64,000 nt of DNA from Salinibacterium sp. TMP30 (GCF_038397785.1 NZ_CP151642.1:2480001-2544000), one strand, 5' to 3'; counted from the stretch's first letter, positions 26,460 through 36,286 are shown. The notes: a model not told the origin generated them from the letters alone. Numbers and translations: made by a program.

Positions 26460-27620
26460 ATGACGAGCGCGCCAATCCTCATGTTTTCGAGCACGATGTC
26501 AGCAGACATGCGACATGTAATCACCCACGAGGTTCACGACCCATTCCTCTACATCGAGGTCGACGGTAAGCGTTACACCGCAATCAAGTCACTTGAGGCC
26601 GCACGGATGTCTGAAGTGGAGAACATGACCGTGTTCCCCCTTGAAGCTCTCTTCTTCGACGACTTCCGTGCCGCGGGCCAAAGCCCCGAGCTCGCCGAAC
26701 TCAACACTCTGGTAGAAGCCTGCCGCCGCACTGGCGTGAGCAGCGCCATCGTTCCCGCCACTTTTCCGCTGGGCGTCGCCGACCACCTTCGCGCCAACGG
26801 AATCGAACTCACCGTCGACAACAATGTCTTCGAAATGCGTCGCCGCATAAAGTCACCCGCTGAACTTGCCGGGATGCGCCGCGCACAGATCGCTGCTGAA
26901 GCTGGCGTTGCTCACGTTGCCACACAAATGGAAGCCGCCGAGATCGGCGCCGATGGTGGACTACTCATCGACGGCAAACCACTCACCTGCGAAGACCTGA
27001 AGACGGGCATCCGCGCCGCCTTCCTGCGTAACGGCTGCGAAGATGCCGGCCTGATCGTGGCTCACGGCGAGCAGACCTGCATTGGTCACCACGCTGGTTC
27101 GGGCCAGATCTTCGAGGGTGAACCCGTCACCGTTGACATCTGCCCGCGCGACACCGAGTCAGGCGGCAACTCAGACATGACACGCACCTTCGTCAAGGGT
27201 GAAGTCAACGAAGAGTTGGCCACCTACTGGCGCATCGTCAAGGAAGCATTCGACAACACGCTCGCCGCGATTCGCCCGGGCCTTCCGGTTGCCGAACTTC
27301 ACCGCATCTCGTGCGAGCCGATCAGCAACGCCGGCTACCCCACGCAACTCACCAAGAAGCCGGGCGAAGTGCTCACCGAGGGCTACTTCCACAGCCTCGG
27401 CCACGGCATCGGCCTCGAAGTTCACGAAGCTCCCGGTCTTGGCCAGAACGACGCCGTGCTTGTTGCTGGTGACGTCATCGCGATCGAACCCGGCTGCTAC
27501 CGCCAAGGCTTCGGCGGCGTACGACTCGAAGACATTGTGCTCGTCACTGAAACCGGTGCCGAACTCATCACCGACTACCCGTACGAGCTCACCCCCGTCG
27601 CGATCTCGCGAGGAGTCTAA
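26460..27620 (+). CDS. M24 family metallopeptidase (aminopeptidase P/prolidase-like)
   Basis: About 386 residues. The N-terminal creatinase-like domain (to about 130) leads into a pita-bread catalytic domain. Metal-ligand regions visible are TVDICPRDTESGGNSDMTRTF (two Asp), SLGHGIGLEVHEAPG (His) and VIAIEPGCY, then GVRLEDIVLV (two Glu). Such enzymes cleave Xaa-Pro bonds or related substrates in the cytoplasm. ATG start preceded by a purine run (AAAGAAAGAAG). It is the first gene of a four-gene unit with a second peptidase two bases downstream. Confidence 0.9.
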   Translation: MTSAPILMFSSTMSADMRHVITHEVHDPFLYIEVDGKRYTAIKSLEAARMSEVENMTVFPLEALFFDDFRAAGQSPELAELNTLVEACRRTGVSSAIVPATFPLGVADHLRANGIELTVDNNVFEMRRRIKSPAELAGMRRAQIAAEAGVAHVATQMEAAEIGADGGLLIDGKPLTCEDLKTGIRAAFLRNGCEDAGLIVAHGEQTCIGHHAGSGQIFEGEPVTVDICPRDTESGGNSDMTRTFVKGEVNEELATYWRIVKEAFDNTLAAIRPGLPVAELHRISCEPISNAGYPTQLTKKPGEVLTEGYFHSLGHGIGLEVHEAPGLGQNDAVLVAGDVIAIEPGCYRQGFGGVRLEDIVLVTETGAELITDYPYELTPVAISRGV

Positions 27621-27622
27621 TC

Positions 27623-28972
27623 GTGCGCGACCCCCGTATTGATGCTGCTCGCGAGCAGAGCATCAGCGAATGGCAGGAATTCTGTCGCTTCCCCTCCGTG
27701 GCGGGCGATCGTGTTGCAATCGAGGCTGCCGCTGACTGGTTGGAGCAGAAACTCCGCCGGCTCAGCAAGCGCGTCGAACGCATCGAGATTCCCGAATACG
27801 GTCCGGTCGTCGTCGCCTACTTCCCCGGAGCAAGCGACAAAACGCTGATGCTCTACAACCACTACGACGTGCAGCCTGCTGGCGACCTCGACCAGTGGGT
27901 GTCCGGCCCCTTTGAGTCAGAGATCCGCGACGGCGCTATGTGGGCCCGCGGCGCCTGTGACGACAAGGCCGACGTGACGAGCCGTCTGCGGGCGCTCGAA
28001 CTATTCATGGAAGATCACCCAGACGGACTGCCCTACAGCATGATCTACCTCGCCGACCCGTGTGAAGAGATCGGTAGCCCTGGCCTCGAAACTGTGTTGG
28101 CCGAGAACGCCGAACGCCTCAGTTCGGATGCCGTGCTGTGGGAAAGCTACCTGCGAGAAGATGACGGCCGCCCGGCCGTGGGCTTCGGATGCCGCGGTGG
28201 CATGGAGATCAGCCTCAGCCTGAATATTTTGGCCTCCAATCAGCACCCCTCGTATTCGCAGATTCTGCGCTCTGCACCGCTGGAGTTGATGCGGGCGATC
28301 ACGTCACTCGTCGATGAAGAAGGGCTGATCGCGGTTCCCGGATTTACCGACTCCGCGTTGCGCCCCGATGCGGCAGCGAAAGCCCGTACGCAAGAATTGT
28401 CGCTACCGGGTGACGCCATTAGTCTTCCCGGAATCAGTCCCCTGAAGGATCTTTCTGAGGAGGAGTTGAAGGAACGCTTCATCTTCGCACCCTCCATGAG
28501 CCTCGCGGGTTTCGATCTTGATCCCAGTGTTCGCCAAAGCATCCCTGCTGGGGGAACAGCGCGGGTGCGCTTCGGACTGGTTCCGGGAATGGACCCTCAC
28601 GCGTGCTTCGAGTCGGTGAAGTCTTTCTTGGGCAGCACTGCGCCCGACATTGAGGTTGAGCTGATCCGCACGATGCTGCCCGCATTTTCTCCCGTTGACA
28701 CTCCGTTCGCCGTGTCAGTACTTGAGGCCGCAACCAAAGCCTTCGAGGCAGAGCCTGTCATCTACGATGTGATGACTGGTTCCGGGCCCGGAGCATTCTT
28801 CCTTGAGCATCTGGGTGCACCCCTGATCTCACCCACCGGAACATTGCGACCGGAGGGAAACATGCACGGCTACAACGAACACGGTTACCTCGAGGACTAC
28901 CTCACCCATATCCAGTTCACTTTTGACTTGCTCAACAACCTTGAAGCGAATGGGTTCGCGAACAATGACTGA
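27623..28972 (+). CDS. M20 family metallo-dipeptidase
   Basis: A 449-residue zinc peptidase of the ArgE/DapE/CPG2 family. Visible active-site elements are LYNHYDVQPAG (metal His, catalytic Asp), WARGACDDKAD (bridging Asp), DPCEEIGS (general base and metal Glu) and the final metal His in NMHGYNEHGYLED. A dimerisation domain occupies the middle. GTG start directly after the M24 gene. It likely hydrolyses dipeptides released or imported in the same pathway. Confidence 0.9.
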   Translation: MRDPRIDAAREQSISEWQEFCRFPSVAGDRVAIEAAADWLEQKLRRLSKRVERIEIPEYGPVVVAYFPGASDKTLMLYNHYDVQPAGDLDQWVSGPFESEIRDGAMWARGACDDKADVTSRLRALELFMEDHPDGLPYSMIYLADPCEEIGSPGLETVLAENAERLSSDAVLWESYLREDDGRPAVGFGCRGGMEISLSLNILASNQHPSYSQILRSAPLELMRAITSLVDEEGLIAVPGFTDSALRPDAAAKARTQELSLPGDAISLPGISPLKDLSEEELKERFIFAPSMSLAGFDLDPSVRQSIPAGGTARVRFGLVPGMDPHACFESVKSFLGSTAPDIEVELIRTMLPAFSPVDTPFAVSVLEAATKAFEAEPVIYDVMTGSGPGAFFLEHLGAPLISPTGTLRPEGNMHGYNEHGYLEDYLTHIQFTFDLLNNLEANGFANND

Positions 28973-29504
28973 TTCGACGGTGGAGAATGACGCCACGACG
29001 ATCATTGATCTGCTTGTGCCGAGCATTCCGAAGGTCGAACTTGACAGCATCGATCTGCAACTGATCCGCCACTTGCACGAGGATTCCAGCATTTCACTAC
29101 GCAGCCTTGGCGCTCTTGTGGGGATGTCAGCTCCGAGTGTTGGAGAGCGCGTCGCCCGACTTGAACGCACGGGAGTCATTCGCCGCCGCAGCATTGAGAT
29201 GGACTGGTCTGCCATGGGCCGACCGATGCTCGTAGTCATTCCGATAAAGATCACGTCTGATGCCAAAATGCTCACCGTGATTGAGGCATTGCAGTCGATT
29301 TCGTCGCTGACAGAGATTCTCATTCTGAGTGGCACCTACGACATGATGGCGCGCTTCCGACTCAAGGATCACGCTGAACTGCAGACGCTGCTGCTCGAAA
29401 AACTGGGCGCCGTTCCGGGCCTTCAGCGAGTGGAAGCGATGATCAGTCTCGGCCGCGTCGACGACACATCACCACTCAGTCACATCCTCGGCATTGACGA
29501 CTAA
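28965..29504 (+). CDS. Lrp/AsnC family transcriptional regulator
   Basis: A 179-residue regulator with an N-terminal helix-turn-helix (LDSIDLQLIRHLHEDSSISL, MSAPSVGERVARLERTGVI) and a C-terminal amino-acid-sensing RAM domain. An extra N-terminal segment of about 25 residues precedes the usual start. The ATG overlaps the M20 stop by eight bases. Placement inside the operon suggests feedback control by an amino acid produced by the pathway. Confidence 0.92.
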   Translation: MTDSTVENDATTIIDLLVPSIPKVELDSIDLQLIRHLHEDSSISLRSLGALVGMSAPSVGERVARLERTGVIRRRSIEMDWSAMGRPMLVVIPIKITSDAKMLTVIEALQSISSLTEILILSGTYDMMARFRLKDHAELQTLLLEKLGAVPGLQRVEAMISLGRVDDTSPLSHILGIDD

Positions 29505-29527
29505 CCACACCAACAGAAAGTAACCCT

Positions 29528-30733
29528 GTGCGCATCGATGATTCGTGGCGAGACCTCGCAGCACCAGACTTTTCCCTCTATGCGGGGCTCGACCCCAAAC
29601 GTCGGATCATGATGATGGGAGCAGACCCTTTCGCTCCCGACAAGTGCCTGCCAGACCACGTCATCGACGCCACGAAGCAGGCCCTCGATGACGGCAAAAC
29701 TCACTACTCTCTCGACAACGGTTACGCCGAGCCTCGCCTGAAGGCGGCACTGGTTAACAAGCTGCGCGACTTCAACGGGATGGAGATCGACCCCGAAACT
29801 GAGTTGATGGTTGGCCCCAGCTCCGCGTTTACTCTCTTCCTCTCGATTCGCATCTGTATCCGCCCCGGTCAGGGTGATGAGGTGCTGGTGACGAGTCCCG
29901 GTTTTGCGGAGAACATCAATGATATCCACCAGATGGGTGCGGTGTGCGTGCAGGTGCCAACGTACGAAGAAGACGGTTTTAAGCTGCGGATGGATGAATT
30001 CCGCTCGCGCATCACGGAGCGCACCCGCGCCATCGTCATCACGAACCCCAACAACCCCACCACCACGGTGTACACGCGCGAGAACCTGTTGGAACTCGCG
30101 GCGCTTGCTGAAGAGTTCGATCTCGGCGTGATCGTTGACCAAGACTTCGAGCGTCAGGTGTACGACGGAGCCGAGTTCGTGAACTTCGCCACTCTGCCCG
30201 GCATGCGTGAGCGCACCCTGACGGTATTCGGCACGTCTAAAGACTTAGGGCTCACGGGCTTTCGTGTTGGCTACCTGGTGGCGCCGGCCGAGATCATGCC
30301 AATGCTCAAGATTGCGACCTTCAACTACGTTGGCCCCACTAATACTTTCGCCCAGTATGGGGTTGCGGCTGCCTACGAGAACCCGGCCTACACCGAGGAG
30401 TGGTTCAAGATTTATGACCAGCGCCGCCACGCAATTTTCGACGCACTCACCGGCATCCCCGGCGTCGGTGTCTCGATGCCCGAGGGAGGTTTCTACCACT
30501 GGGTCAACACCTCCAAACTCGGAACATCACTCGAAGTCGTCAAGCACCTCGTGACTACCCAACAGCTGGGGGTCTCTCCAGGAACCTGGTTTGGTGACGT
30601 CGGTGAAGGCTACGTTCGCGTGATGTACGGCTCGAATGGCAGCGACGAGGTCTTCCGGGAAGGTGTCGCGCGCCTGGCTTCCGGCCTGCGAGCGCTTGCC
30701 GAGAGCAAGGGACTCACCGCAGCCGTAGCCTAG
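29528..30733 (+). CDS. class I/II PLP-dependent aminotransferase
   Basis: A 401-residue fold-type I aminotransferase. Motifs: HYSLDNGYAEPRLKAAL near the N-terminus, ITNPNNPTTTVYTRENL, VDQDFERQVYDG, and FGTSKDLGLTGFRVGYLVA with the PLP lysine and phosphate-binding residues. A GTG start follows the AGAAAG purine run. Last gene of the M24-M20-Lrp-aminotransferase unit. It probably removes the amino group of a residue released by the peptidases; the amino acid is unknown. Confidence 0.9.
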   Translation: MRIDDSWRDLAAPDFSLYAGLDPKRRIMMMGADPFAPDKCLPDHVIDATKQALDDGKTHYSLDNGYAEPRLKAALVNKLRDFNGMEIDPETELMVGPSSAFTLFLSIRICIRPGQGDEVLVTSPGFAENINDIHQMGAVCVQVPTYEEDGFKLRMDEFRSRITERTRAIVITNPNNPTTTVYTRENLLELAALAEEFDLGVIVDQDFERQVYDGAEFVNFATLPGMRERTLTVFGTSKDLGLTGFRVGYLVAPAEIMPMLKIATFNYVGPTNTFAQYGVAAAYENPAYTEEWFKIYDQRRHAIFDALTGIPGVGVSMPEGGFYHWVNTSKLGTSLEVVKHLVTTQQLGVSPGTWFGDVGEGYVRVMYGSNGSDEVFREGVARLASGLRALAESKGLTAAVA

Positions 30734-30775
30734 CTGTCGCGGAATACCGTTGCGAGTGGCAGGGTTGTACCGGTC

Positions 30776-31491
30776 ATGACCGAGCTGCTCGCTGCCGACA
30801 CCGCGATGGGTGCGGTGACACTCAGCGTCGCGAACCTTGACGCGTTGACCGCGTACTACCGGGATGCCGTAGCCCTCAGCGTGCTGAGCGAGTCTTCAGA
30901 CACCGTGGTTCTTACCCGCGCACCTTCACGGGCAGCGCCGATCACCTCGTCAGCACAGCGTTCTACTTCACCGACCCCGAAGGCAATGGTGTTGAACTCT
31001 ACTGGGATCGCGACCGCACCGAATGGAGCTGGACCCACGGTTCCGTCGAAATGGCCACCCTCCACCTCGATCCCAACACCTTCCTCCAAACGAACCTCAC
31101 GGAAGCTGCGGTCGAGCAGCCCCTGATTGGTAGCGCGCGCGTCGGTCACGTCCACCTCCAGGTCGGCGATGTTGCGACCGCCCGCGACTTCTACGTCAAT
31201 CAACTCGGCTTCGAAGCGACCACCGAAATCCCCGGCAGCGCCGTTTTCGTCAGTGCTGGCGGCTACCACCACCACATGGCGATGAACACCTGGAACGCGA
31301 GCGGCGCGGGCCCTCGGCTGCCAGCACTCGGTCTCGCCCAAGTCGACATTGCGGTGCCGAGCGCCGACGACCTCGCAGAGTTGGGCGAACGGATGAGGCA
31401 CCACGGCATCCAACTGCGTCACGATGGCAACGCTCTCAGTTTCGGTGACCCGTGGGCCAACCAGATTCGGGTTACCACAGCCGCGAAATAG
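30776..31491 (+). pseudogene. VOC/glyoxalase-family gene broken by an internal out-of-frame deletion
   Basis: The first frame encodes the expected N-terminus (MGAVTLSVANLDALTAYYRD, then SSDTVVLTRAP). Around 30920-30935 the homology jumps to another frame, FTGSADHLVSTAFYFTDPEG, and continues through HVHLQVGDVATARDFY to the normal end at 31491. The segment that usually links the two parts of this two-module family (about 40 residues) is missing. A start inside the second part (31051) could still make a single VOC module. It looks like a recent loss, since both halves are otherwise intact. Confidence 0.75.
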
Positions 31492-31551
31492 TACGACCGT
31501 GGGAAAAAATCACGCTTGCCTACGAGCAGTTCAGAGCGCACACTGTTGCTC

Positions 31552-31896
31552 ATGGACGACGATCCGGTAACAACTAATCCGCAGCACTACTCGGTTATTT
31601 TCGAGAATGAGCGCGTGCGAGTGCTGGAGTATATTGATGCGGCCGGAGACAAGACAACGCCGCACGAGCACCCCGATAGCGTCATGTACACCCTCAGCGA
31701 TTTTCGTCGGCGCCTCCATGCGGGCGGTGGGCATCGTGACGTGGAACTTGCTGCCGGAGCCGCCGTCTGGCTACCCGCGCAGCGTCACAGCGGTGAGAAC
31801 ATCGGCACGTCACCCACACATGTGATCTTCGTGGAACTAAAGGGCGACCCAGGGACGCAGCCGACAACCGACGCGCAGCTGGGCCCGGCCCTCTAG
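31552..31896 (+). CDS. cupin-domain protein
   Basis: A 114-residue single-domain cupin. Features are HYSVIFENERVRVLEY, the metal-binding stretch TPHEHPDSVMYTLSD, and VWLPAQRHSGENIGTSPTHVIFVEL. Enzymatic or sensory role unknown. I chose the ATG at 31552; a TTG 36 bases upstream is also in frame. Its stop lies two bases from the end of the convergent oxidoreductase gene. Confidence 0.8.
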   Translation: MDDDPVTTNPQHYSVIFENERVRVLEYIDAAGDKTTPHEHPDSVMYTLSDFRRRLHAGGGHRDVELAAGAAVWLPAQRHSGENIGTSPTHVIFVELKGDPGTQPTTDAQLGPAL

Positions 31897-31898
31897 TC

Positions 31899-33320
31899 TC
31901 AGCGGCCGGCGACTGTGTTGGCAAAGCGGGCAATCTTGCTCGTATGCTGAAGGTCGAGTGCGTTTTCGCGACGGTCGGCTTCTCGATAGAGCATGTACAT
32001 TGCCTGCACGCCGAGCCACCGCAGAGGTTCTGGCTCCCAGGGGCGAACACGGCGTCCCACCCACGGCAGGTGAGTGAGATCGGTGTCACGGCGCAGCACG
32101 AGATCTGCGAGGGTACGGCCGGCAAGGTTGGTGGTTGTGAGTCCGCTGCCGACGTAGCCACCAGCGGTTCCCAGGCCGGTTTGTTCATCGAGGTCGACCG
32201 TCGCACACCAATCGCGCGGGACTCCGAGAACGCCGCACCAGGCCTGTGCGATAGGAACGTCAGCTGCCGCAGGAAACATGTCGTGCAGCAGAGCGGTGAG
32301 GGCGGTGATCGTCCAGTCCTGGGTTTCGCCATCCACATCTGTCCGCGACCCGAAACGATAGGGAATTCCGCGACCACCGAGCGCGATGCGGTTGTCCGCT
32401 GTTCGCTGAGCATACATGTAGGCGTGCGCAGCATCGCCAAGCACTTCCGCACCAGACCAGCCGAGTTGCGTCATCACAGAGTCCGGCAACGGATCAGTGA
32501 CGATCATCGAGGAATTCATCGGCAGCCAGCCACGCCTCTGACCCTTGATGCCAGCCGTGAAGCCCTCAAGGCACCGCAACACAATGGGGGCTTTGACCAC
32601 CCCACGGTCTGTACGCGCCAACCTAGGCTCGATCGCTTCTACCGTGGTCTGCTCGTAGATCACGACCCCCAGCCGCTCCACTGCAGCGGCAAGCCCTTGA
32701 ACGAGTTTCGCCGGCTGCACTCGAGCGCAATGGGGGCTGAAAAGCCCTGCCTTCGCGCCATCAACAACGATCCGACTGTCGAGGTCGGATAACGTGAGAG
32801 ATACTAGGTCCTCTTCCGTTGCGCCCCACGATTTCTCATACTCGATGGTCTCCTGCAGGCGCTCGACTTGAGCTCGATTTCGCGCCACGTGGAGGAGCCC
32901 GTCCTTGACGATGTCGGCTTCGATACCTTCAGCCTCGGCGACAGCGATGACCTCGTCGACTGCCCCTCGCATCGCGGTCAACAAATCGACGACACCCTGA
33001 TGACCATGCGTTTTCGCATAGAGCGCACGAGATCCGGCAAGTTCCGCTGAAAGCCAACCGCCATTTCGACCGGACGCGCCGAAACCGGCGAATTCGCGCT
33101 CGAGCATCACAATACGAAGATCTGGTTGCGCCCGCTTGAGATAGTAGGCGGCCCACAGCCCGGTGAGACCCGCCCCGACAATGCAAATGTCCGCATCTCG
33201 ATCGCCGGGCAGGGGTGCCCGATATTTCGGCAATTCGGTGCTCGTATACCAATACGACACACCACCGTTGGGCACACCGCTAGCACCGAGCGTGGTGGGA
33301 GTCTTCATTGTGTTTTCCAT
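31899..33320 (-). CDS. FAD-dependent oxidoreductase (DAO family, gamma-glutamylputrescine oxidase-like)
   Basis: A 473-residue amine or amino-acid oxidase. It has the dinucleotide motif ADICIVGAGLTGLWAAYYL (about residues 43-61), FGASGRNGGWLSAEL (flavin attachment region of this subfamily) and GGYVGSGLTTTNLAGRTLADL near the C-terminus. The group includes PuuB/OrdL-type enzymes acting on secondary amines; the substrate here is unknown. An alternative ATG at 33308 (MKTPTT) has GGA before it. Confidence 0.87.
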   Translation of the reverse strand: MENTMKTPTTLGASGVPNGGVSYWYTSTELPKYRAPLPGDRDADICIVGAGLTGLWAAYYLKRAQPDLRIVMLEREFAGFGASGRNGGWLSAELAGSRALYAKTHGHQGVVDLLTAMRGAVDEVIAVAEAEGIEADIVKDGLLHVARNRAQVERLQETIEYEKSWGATEEDLVSLTLSDLDSRIVVDGAKAGLFSPHCARVQPAKLVQGLAAAVERLGVVIYEQTTVEAIEPRLARTDRGVVKAPIVLRCLEGFTAGIKGQRRGWLPMNSSMIVTDPLPDSVMTQLGWSGAEVLGDAAHAYMYAQRTADNRIALGGRGIPYRFGSRTDVDGETQDWTITALTALLHDMFPAAADVPIAQAWCGVLGVPRDWCATVDLDEQTGLGTAGGYVGSGLTTTNLAGRTLADLVLRRDTDLTHLPWVGRRVRPWEPEPLRWLGVQAMYMLYREADRRENALDLQHTSKIARFANTVAGR

Positions 33321-33347
33321 GAACGGACGTCATTTCTGGATAGGGCC

Positions 33348-34358
33348 CTAGCCGCCGAGCAGTTCATCAATCTCGCGGATGATCGGCCAGGCGCACTCTT
33401 CTGAATTGGAGAGCACCACGACGTCGAGATCGGCTTCGAGGTAGTGACGCACGATCCCGGATGCTCCAGGCCCGACGCCATCAGCAAAGTAGCTGCGAAC
33501 GCTGCCGTCTTCGTTCATATCAAACTCGAGCCCGAAGCCATACCAAGTCTCTTCGTCGTACTGCACCTGTGGGGTGAGGAACTCTTCCGTGTACTCAGCA
33601 TTGAGCAGTTCACCGTTGCGAAGAGCTTGGATAAAGCGCACGAGGTCGGCTGCGGTGACGTGGGCTCCGCCGTCGGGCAGACCAATGGGCGGGGCGCTGT
33701 AGATGTTCGAAACCCAGCGACCATCAATGAAGTCCCAGCCTTCAGCAACGCGCGGCGCGGCATCCCGCCGGTCGTAGAAACCGGAATCGATCATGCCTGC
33801 CGGTGTAAAAACCTCGTCGAAAACGTACTGACGGTACTTCTCTTCGGTGACCCTCTCCAGCGCAAGACCCGCAAGAACGTAACCAGCGTTGCTGTATACG
33901 CATTCGACACCGGGGGCAGCGATGGATTCCTTGTTAATGAACGTCGGCAGCTGATCTGCTGGTTCCATGATCGTGTAGGTCGGGAACTCTGACCACAGTT
34001 CCGTGTAGCTTTCGCCCTCTTCCTCATCCACATCGTCAGCAATGCCGCTCGTATGGGTGAGCACATGAAGCAGGGTCACGGCCGGGTCGATCTCAGAATC
34101 AGCGAGATCAACATAGTGATGAATGGATGTCTCGAGGTCGAGTTCACCCTTCGACACCTGTTGAAGCACAGCAACACTTGTGAAGAGTTTGGTGATGGAG
34201 CTCGAATCAAACCGGGTATCCGCAGTATTGAGCACATCCCAACGGTGGCTCGCCTTACCCATTACCGCGTCAAAGATCGTGGCATTGCCGCGCTTGATCA
34301 AGACAGTGCCTGAAAATTCGTTCTGCTCAAGAAATTCGTCGAGCCCAGAGGTGTCCAT
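33348..34358 (-). CDS. class C beta-lactamase-fold serine hydrolase
   Basis: A 336-residue serine hydrolase with the catalytic SxxK tetrad in DSSSITKLFTSVAVLQQ and the YxN motif in VYSNAGYVLAGLALE. The LLHVLTHTSGI loop is typical of this family. No signal peptide is present, so it is probably cytoplasmic, acting on an ester or peptide rather than on cell wall. The protein is acidic. The ATG follows TAGGCT by six bases. Confidence 0.88.
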   Translation of the reverse strand: MDTSGLDEFLEQNEFSGTVLIKRGNATIFDAVMGKASHRWDVLNTADTRFDSSSITKLFTSVAVLQQVSKGELDLETSIHHYVDLADSEIDPAVTLLHVLTHTSGIADDVDEEEGESYTELWSEFPTYTIMEPADQLPTFINKESIAAPGVECVYSNAGYVLAGLALERVTEEKYRQYVFDEVFTPAGMIDSGFYDRRDAAPRVAEGWDFIDGRWVSNIYSAPPIGLPDGGAHVTAADLVRFIQALRNGELLNAEYTEEFLTPQVQYDEETWYGFGLEFDMNEDGSVRSYFADGVGPGASGIVRHYLEADLDVVVLSNSEECAWPIIREIDELLGG

Positions 34359-34364
34359 AGTGCG

Positions 34365-34370
34365 AGCCTA
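34365..34370 (-). promoter_or_regulatory. leaderless -10 hexamer of the serine hydrolase gene
   Basis: TAGGCT on the minus strand, then six bases, then ATG. The same hexamer and spacing occur at purD and at the TSUP gene. Confidence 0.55.
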
Positions 34371-34494
34371 CCGACTGTCACTGACCAATAGCGGGTCGGA
34401 TTTTGAGGTCGGTGTGATCCGTCAGGATTGGCGCGATGTCGCGAACTTGCGCATGCAAGGAATAACCGTGGCGTGCGTGCCGTTTCACGAAGGC

Positions 34495-35052
34495 ATGACC
34501 ACTTCTCTTGACACCCACACCAACTTCATCGCCGGCACCTGGGACATCGATGCCACCCACTCGACCGTCTCATTCACGGTAAAGCACCTCATGATCAGCA
34601 AGGTCCACGGAACGTTCGACGGCTTCTCTGGCGCCATCGTTACCTCCGATGACCATGCCGAAAACTCGGTCAATGCCTCCATCGATATGGCCACGATCAA
34701 CACCAACCAGGCTGATCGCGACGGCCACCTTCGCACCAACGACTTCTTCAACGTTGAGGAGTTCCCCACCGCAACGTTCACGTCGACCGCGGTCGCCATC
34801 GATGGCGACGACCTCACGATTGACGGCGACCTCACCCTCCGCGGCGTGACCAAGCCTGTCACCCTCACGGGCGAATTCGGCGGCATCGCCACCAACCCCT
34901 ACGGTCAAACGGTGGCTGCGGCGAGCGCCAGCACCGTCATCAACCGCATCGACTTTGGCGTCAACTACAACGCCGCACTTGAGACCGGTGGCGTTCTCCT
35001 CGGAGAAAACATCACGCTGGCGCTTGACCTGCAGGCTGTACTTCAGAAGTAG
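34495..35052 (+). CDS. YceI-family protein
   Basis: A 185-residue lipocalin-like protein. It begins FIAGTWDIDATHSTVSFTVKHL and contains DGHLRTNDFFNVEEFPTATF and LTIDGDLTLRGVTKPVTL, all family hallmarks. The family binds polyisoprenoids; this member has no signal peptide and should be cytoplasmic. The start is the ATG after GAAGG; longer upstream reading is not family-like. The last 41 bases overlap the convergent MFS gene. Confidence 0.92.
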   Translation: MTTSLDTHTNFIAGTWDIDATHSTVSFTVKHLMISKVHGTFDGFSGAIVTSDDHAENSVNASIDMATINTNQADRDGHLRTNDFFNVEEFPTATFTSTAVAIDGDDLTIDGDLTLRGVTKPVTLTGEFGGIATNPYGQTVAAASASTVINRIDFGVNYNAALETGGVLLGENITLALDLQAVLQK

Positions 35053-36286
35053 CGTCTAGCGGTGCGGCTGGTGTGGTGGGTGTGGTGGGGGTGATCCGCC
35101 ACACCACCAGTGCCGCAGCGGCAACAACGAGCACCAGCAGGCCTGCACCCCACGCGAGCCCTGCATAGCCGACGACAATCAGAATGGGCCCGGCGAAGCC
35201 TCCACCAAATGCCCCAGCGAGGCTCATGATGGTGTCACTTCGGCCCTGAATACGTAGGCGCATTGCGCCGGTGGAGAGATCCGCCACGAGGGCTGAGCCG
35301 GCAACAGTCGAGGCGCTCCAGCCGAGACCCAACAGCACCAAACCGACCGTGACCGCCGCATTGCTCAGTTGACCGAGTGCGACCACCAGCACCGATGCCG
35401 CAAACAATGCTTGACCGACGAGAATGGTCGGGATGCGACCAAAACGGTCACTGGCCCACCCAAAGACGGGCGACAGGGCGTACATTCCGGCAATGTGCAG
35501 GCTTATCGTGAAGCCGATGACGGTGAGACTGGCCCCTTGATGGCTCAAGTGCACAGGAGTCATTGCCATGATCGAGACCATTACCGCATGGCTGATCGCA
35601 ATTGCAGCGATCGCGAAGACCAGCGGTCCACGGCCGCGGACTATTCCGGCATCCGCAGCGACTGCCTGCTCCACAGGCTTGTTGCCGGCGAGAACAAGAG
35701 GATCGGGCCGAAGCTCTACGAGGTAGAGAACCATTGCGGCGAGCTGTGCCGCGATCGCAAAGACAAACGAGCCCGTGTTGGTGGGCAGCGATAACCACTG
35801 CGCGACCGCTTCACCAGGCCCGATGAGGTTGGGGCCAGCTACGGCACCGATCGTTGTCGACCAGACCACGAGCGACAGGTCACGCCCACGGTGTTCGGGA
35901 GCCGCAACATCCGTCGCTGCAAATCGAGCCTGCAGGCCTACCGCTGTGCCAACACCGAGCATCGCAAAACCAAGAATGAGGAGCGGGAAAAATGCGGCCC
36001 CAATCGCCAGCACCGTGATGAGGGAGCCACCCGCAGCGACACCGGCACCGAGCGCGAGTGCTGGTCGACGCCCCCAGCGTTGCGCCAGTCGAGCCAAAGG
36101 GATCGACACCAGAGCAGCACCGAGTGTGCTGGATGTTGCTGCCGCACCCGAAAGTGCTTCACCACCGAGATCGGCGGCCAGAATCGCTCCGACCGCAACC
36201 GTTGCTCCCAGCCCGAGCCCGGCAAGCACTTGCCCTGCAACGAGGGTTCTGACGATGCGGGATTGCACTGCGCGGTCGATGTCCAT
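35012..36286 (-). CDS. MFS transporter
   Basis: A major-facilitator protein of about 424 residues with twelve hydrophobic segments. The loop between helices 2 and 3 has LAQRWGRRPALALGAG, and the central half has FGWASDRFGRIPTILVG, both MFS signatures. The C-terminal tail is a Pro/Thr-rich low-complexity run (PTTPTTPAAP). Substrate unknown. ATG at 36286 chosen; a GTG 18 bases upstream is possible. Confidence 0.88.
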   Translation of the reverse strand: MDIDRAVQSRIVRTLVAGQVLAGLGLGATVAVGAILAADLGGEALSGAAATSSTLGAALVSIPLARLAQRWGRRPALALGAGVAAGGSLITVLAIGAAFFPLLILGFAMLGVGTAVGLQARFAATDVAAPEHRGRDLSLVVWSTTIGAVAGPNLIGPGEAVAQWLSLPTNTGSFVFAIAAQLAAMVLYLVELRPDPLVLAGNKPVEQAVAADAGIVRGRGPLVFAIAAIAISHAVMVSIMAMTPVHLSHQGASLTVIGFTISLHIAGMYALSPVFGWASDRFGRIPTILVGQALFAASVLVVALGQLSNAAVTVGLVLLGLGWSASTVAGSALVADLSTGAMRLRIQGRSDTIMSLAGAFGGGFAGPILIVVGYAGLAWGAGLLVLVVAAAALVVWRITPTTPTTPAAPLDATSEVQPAGQAPA

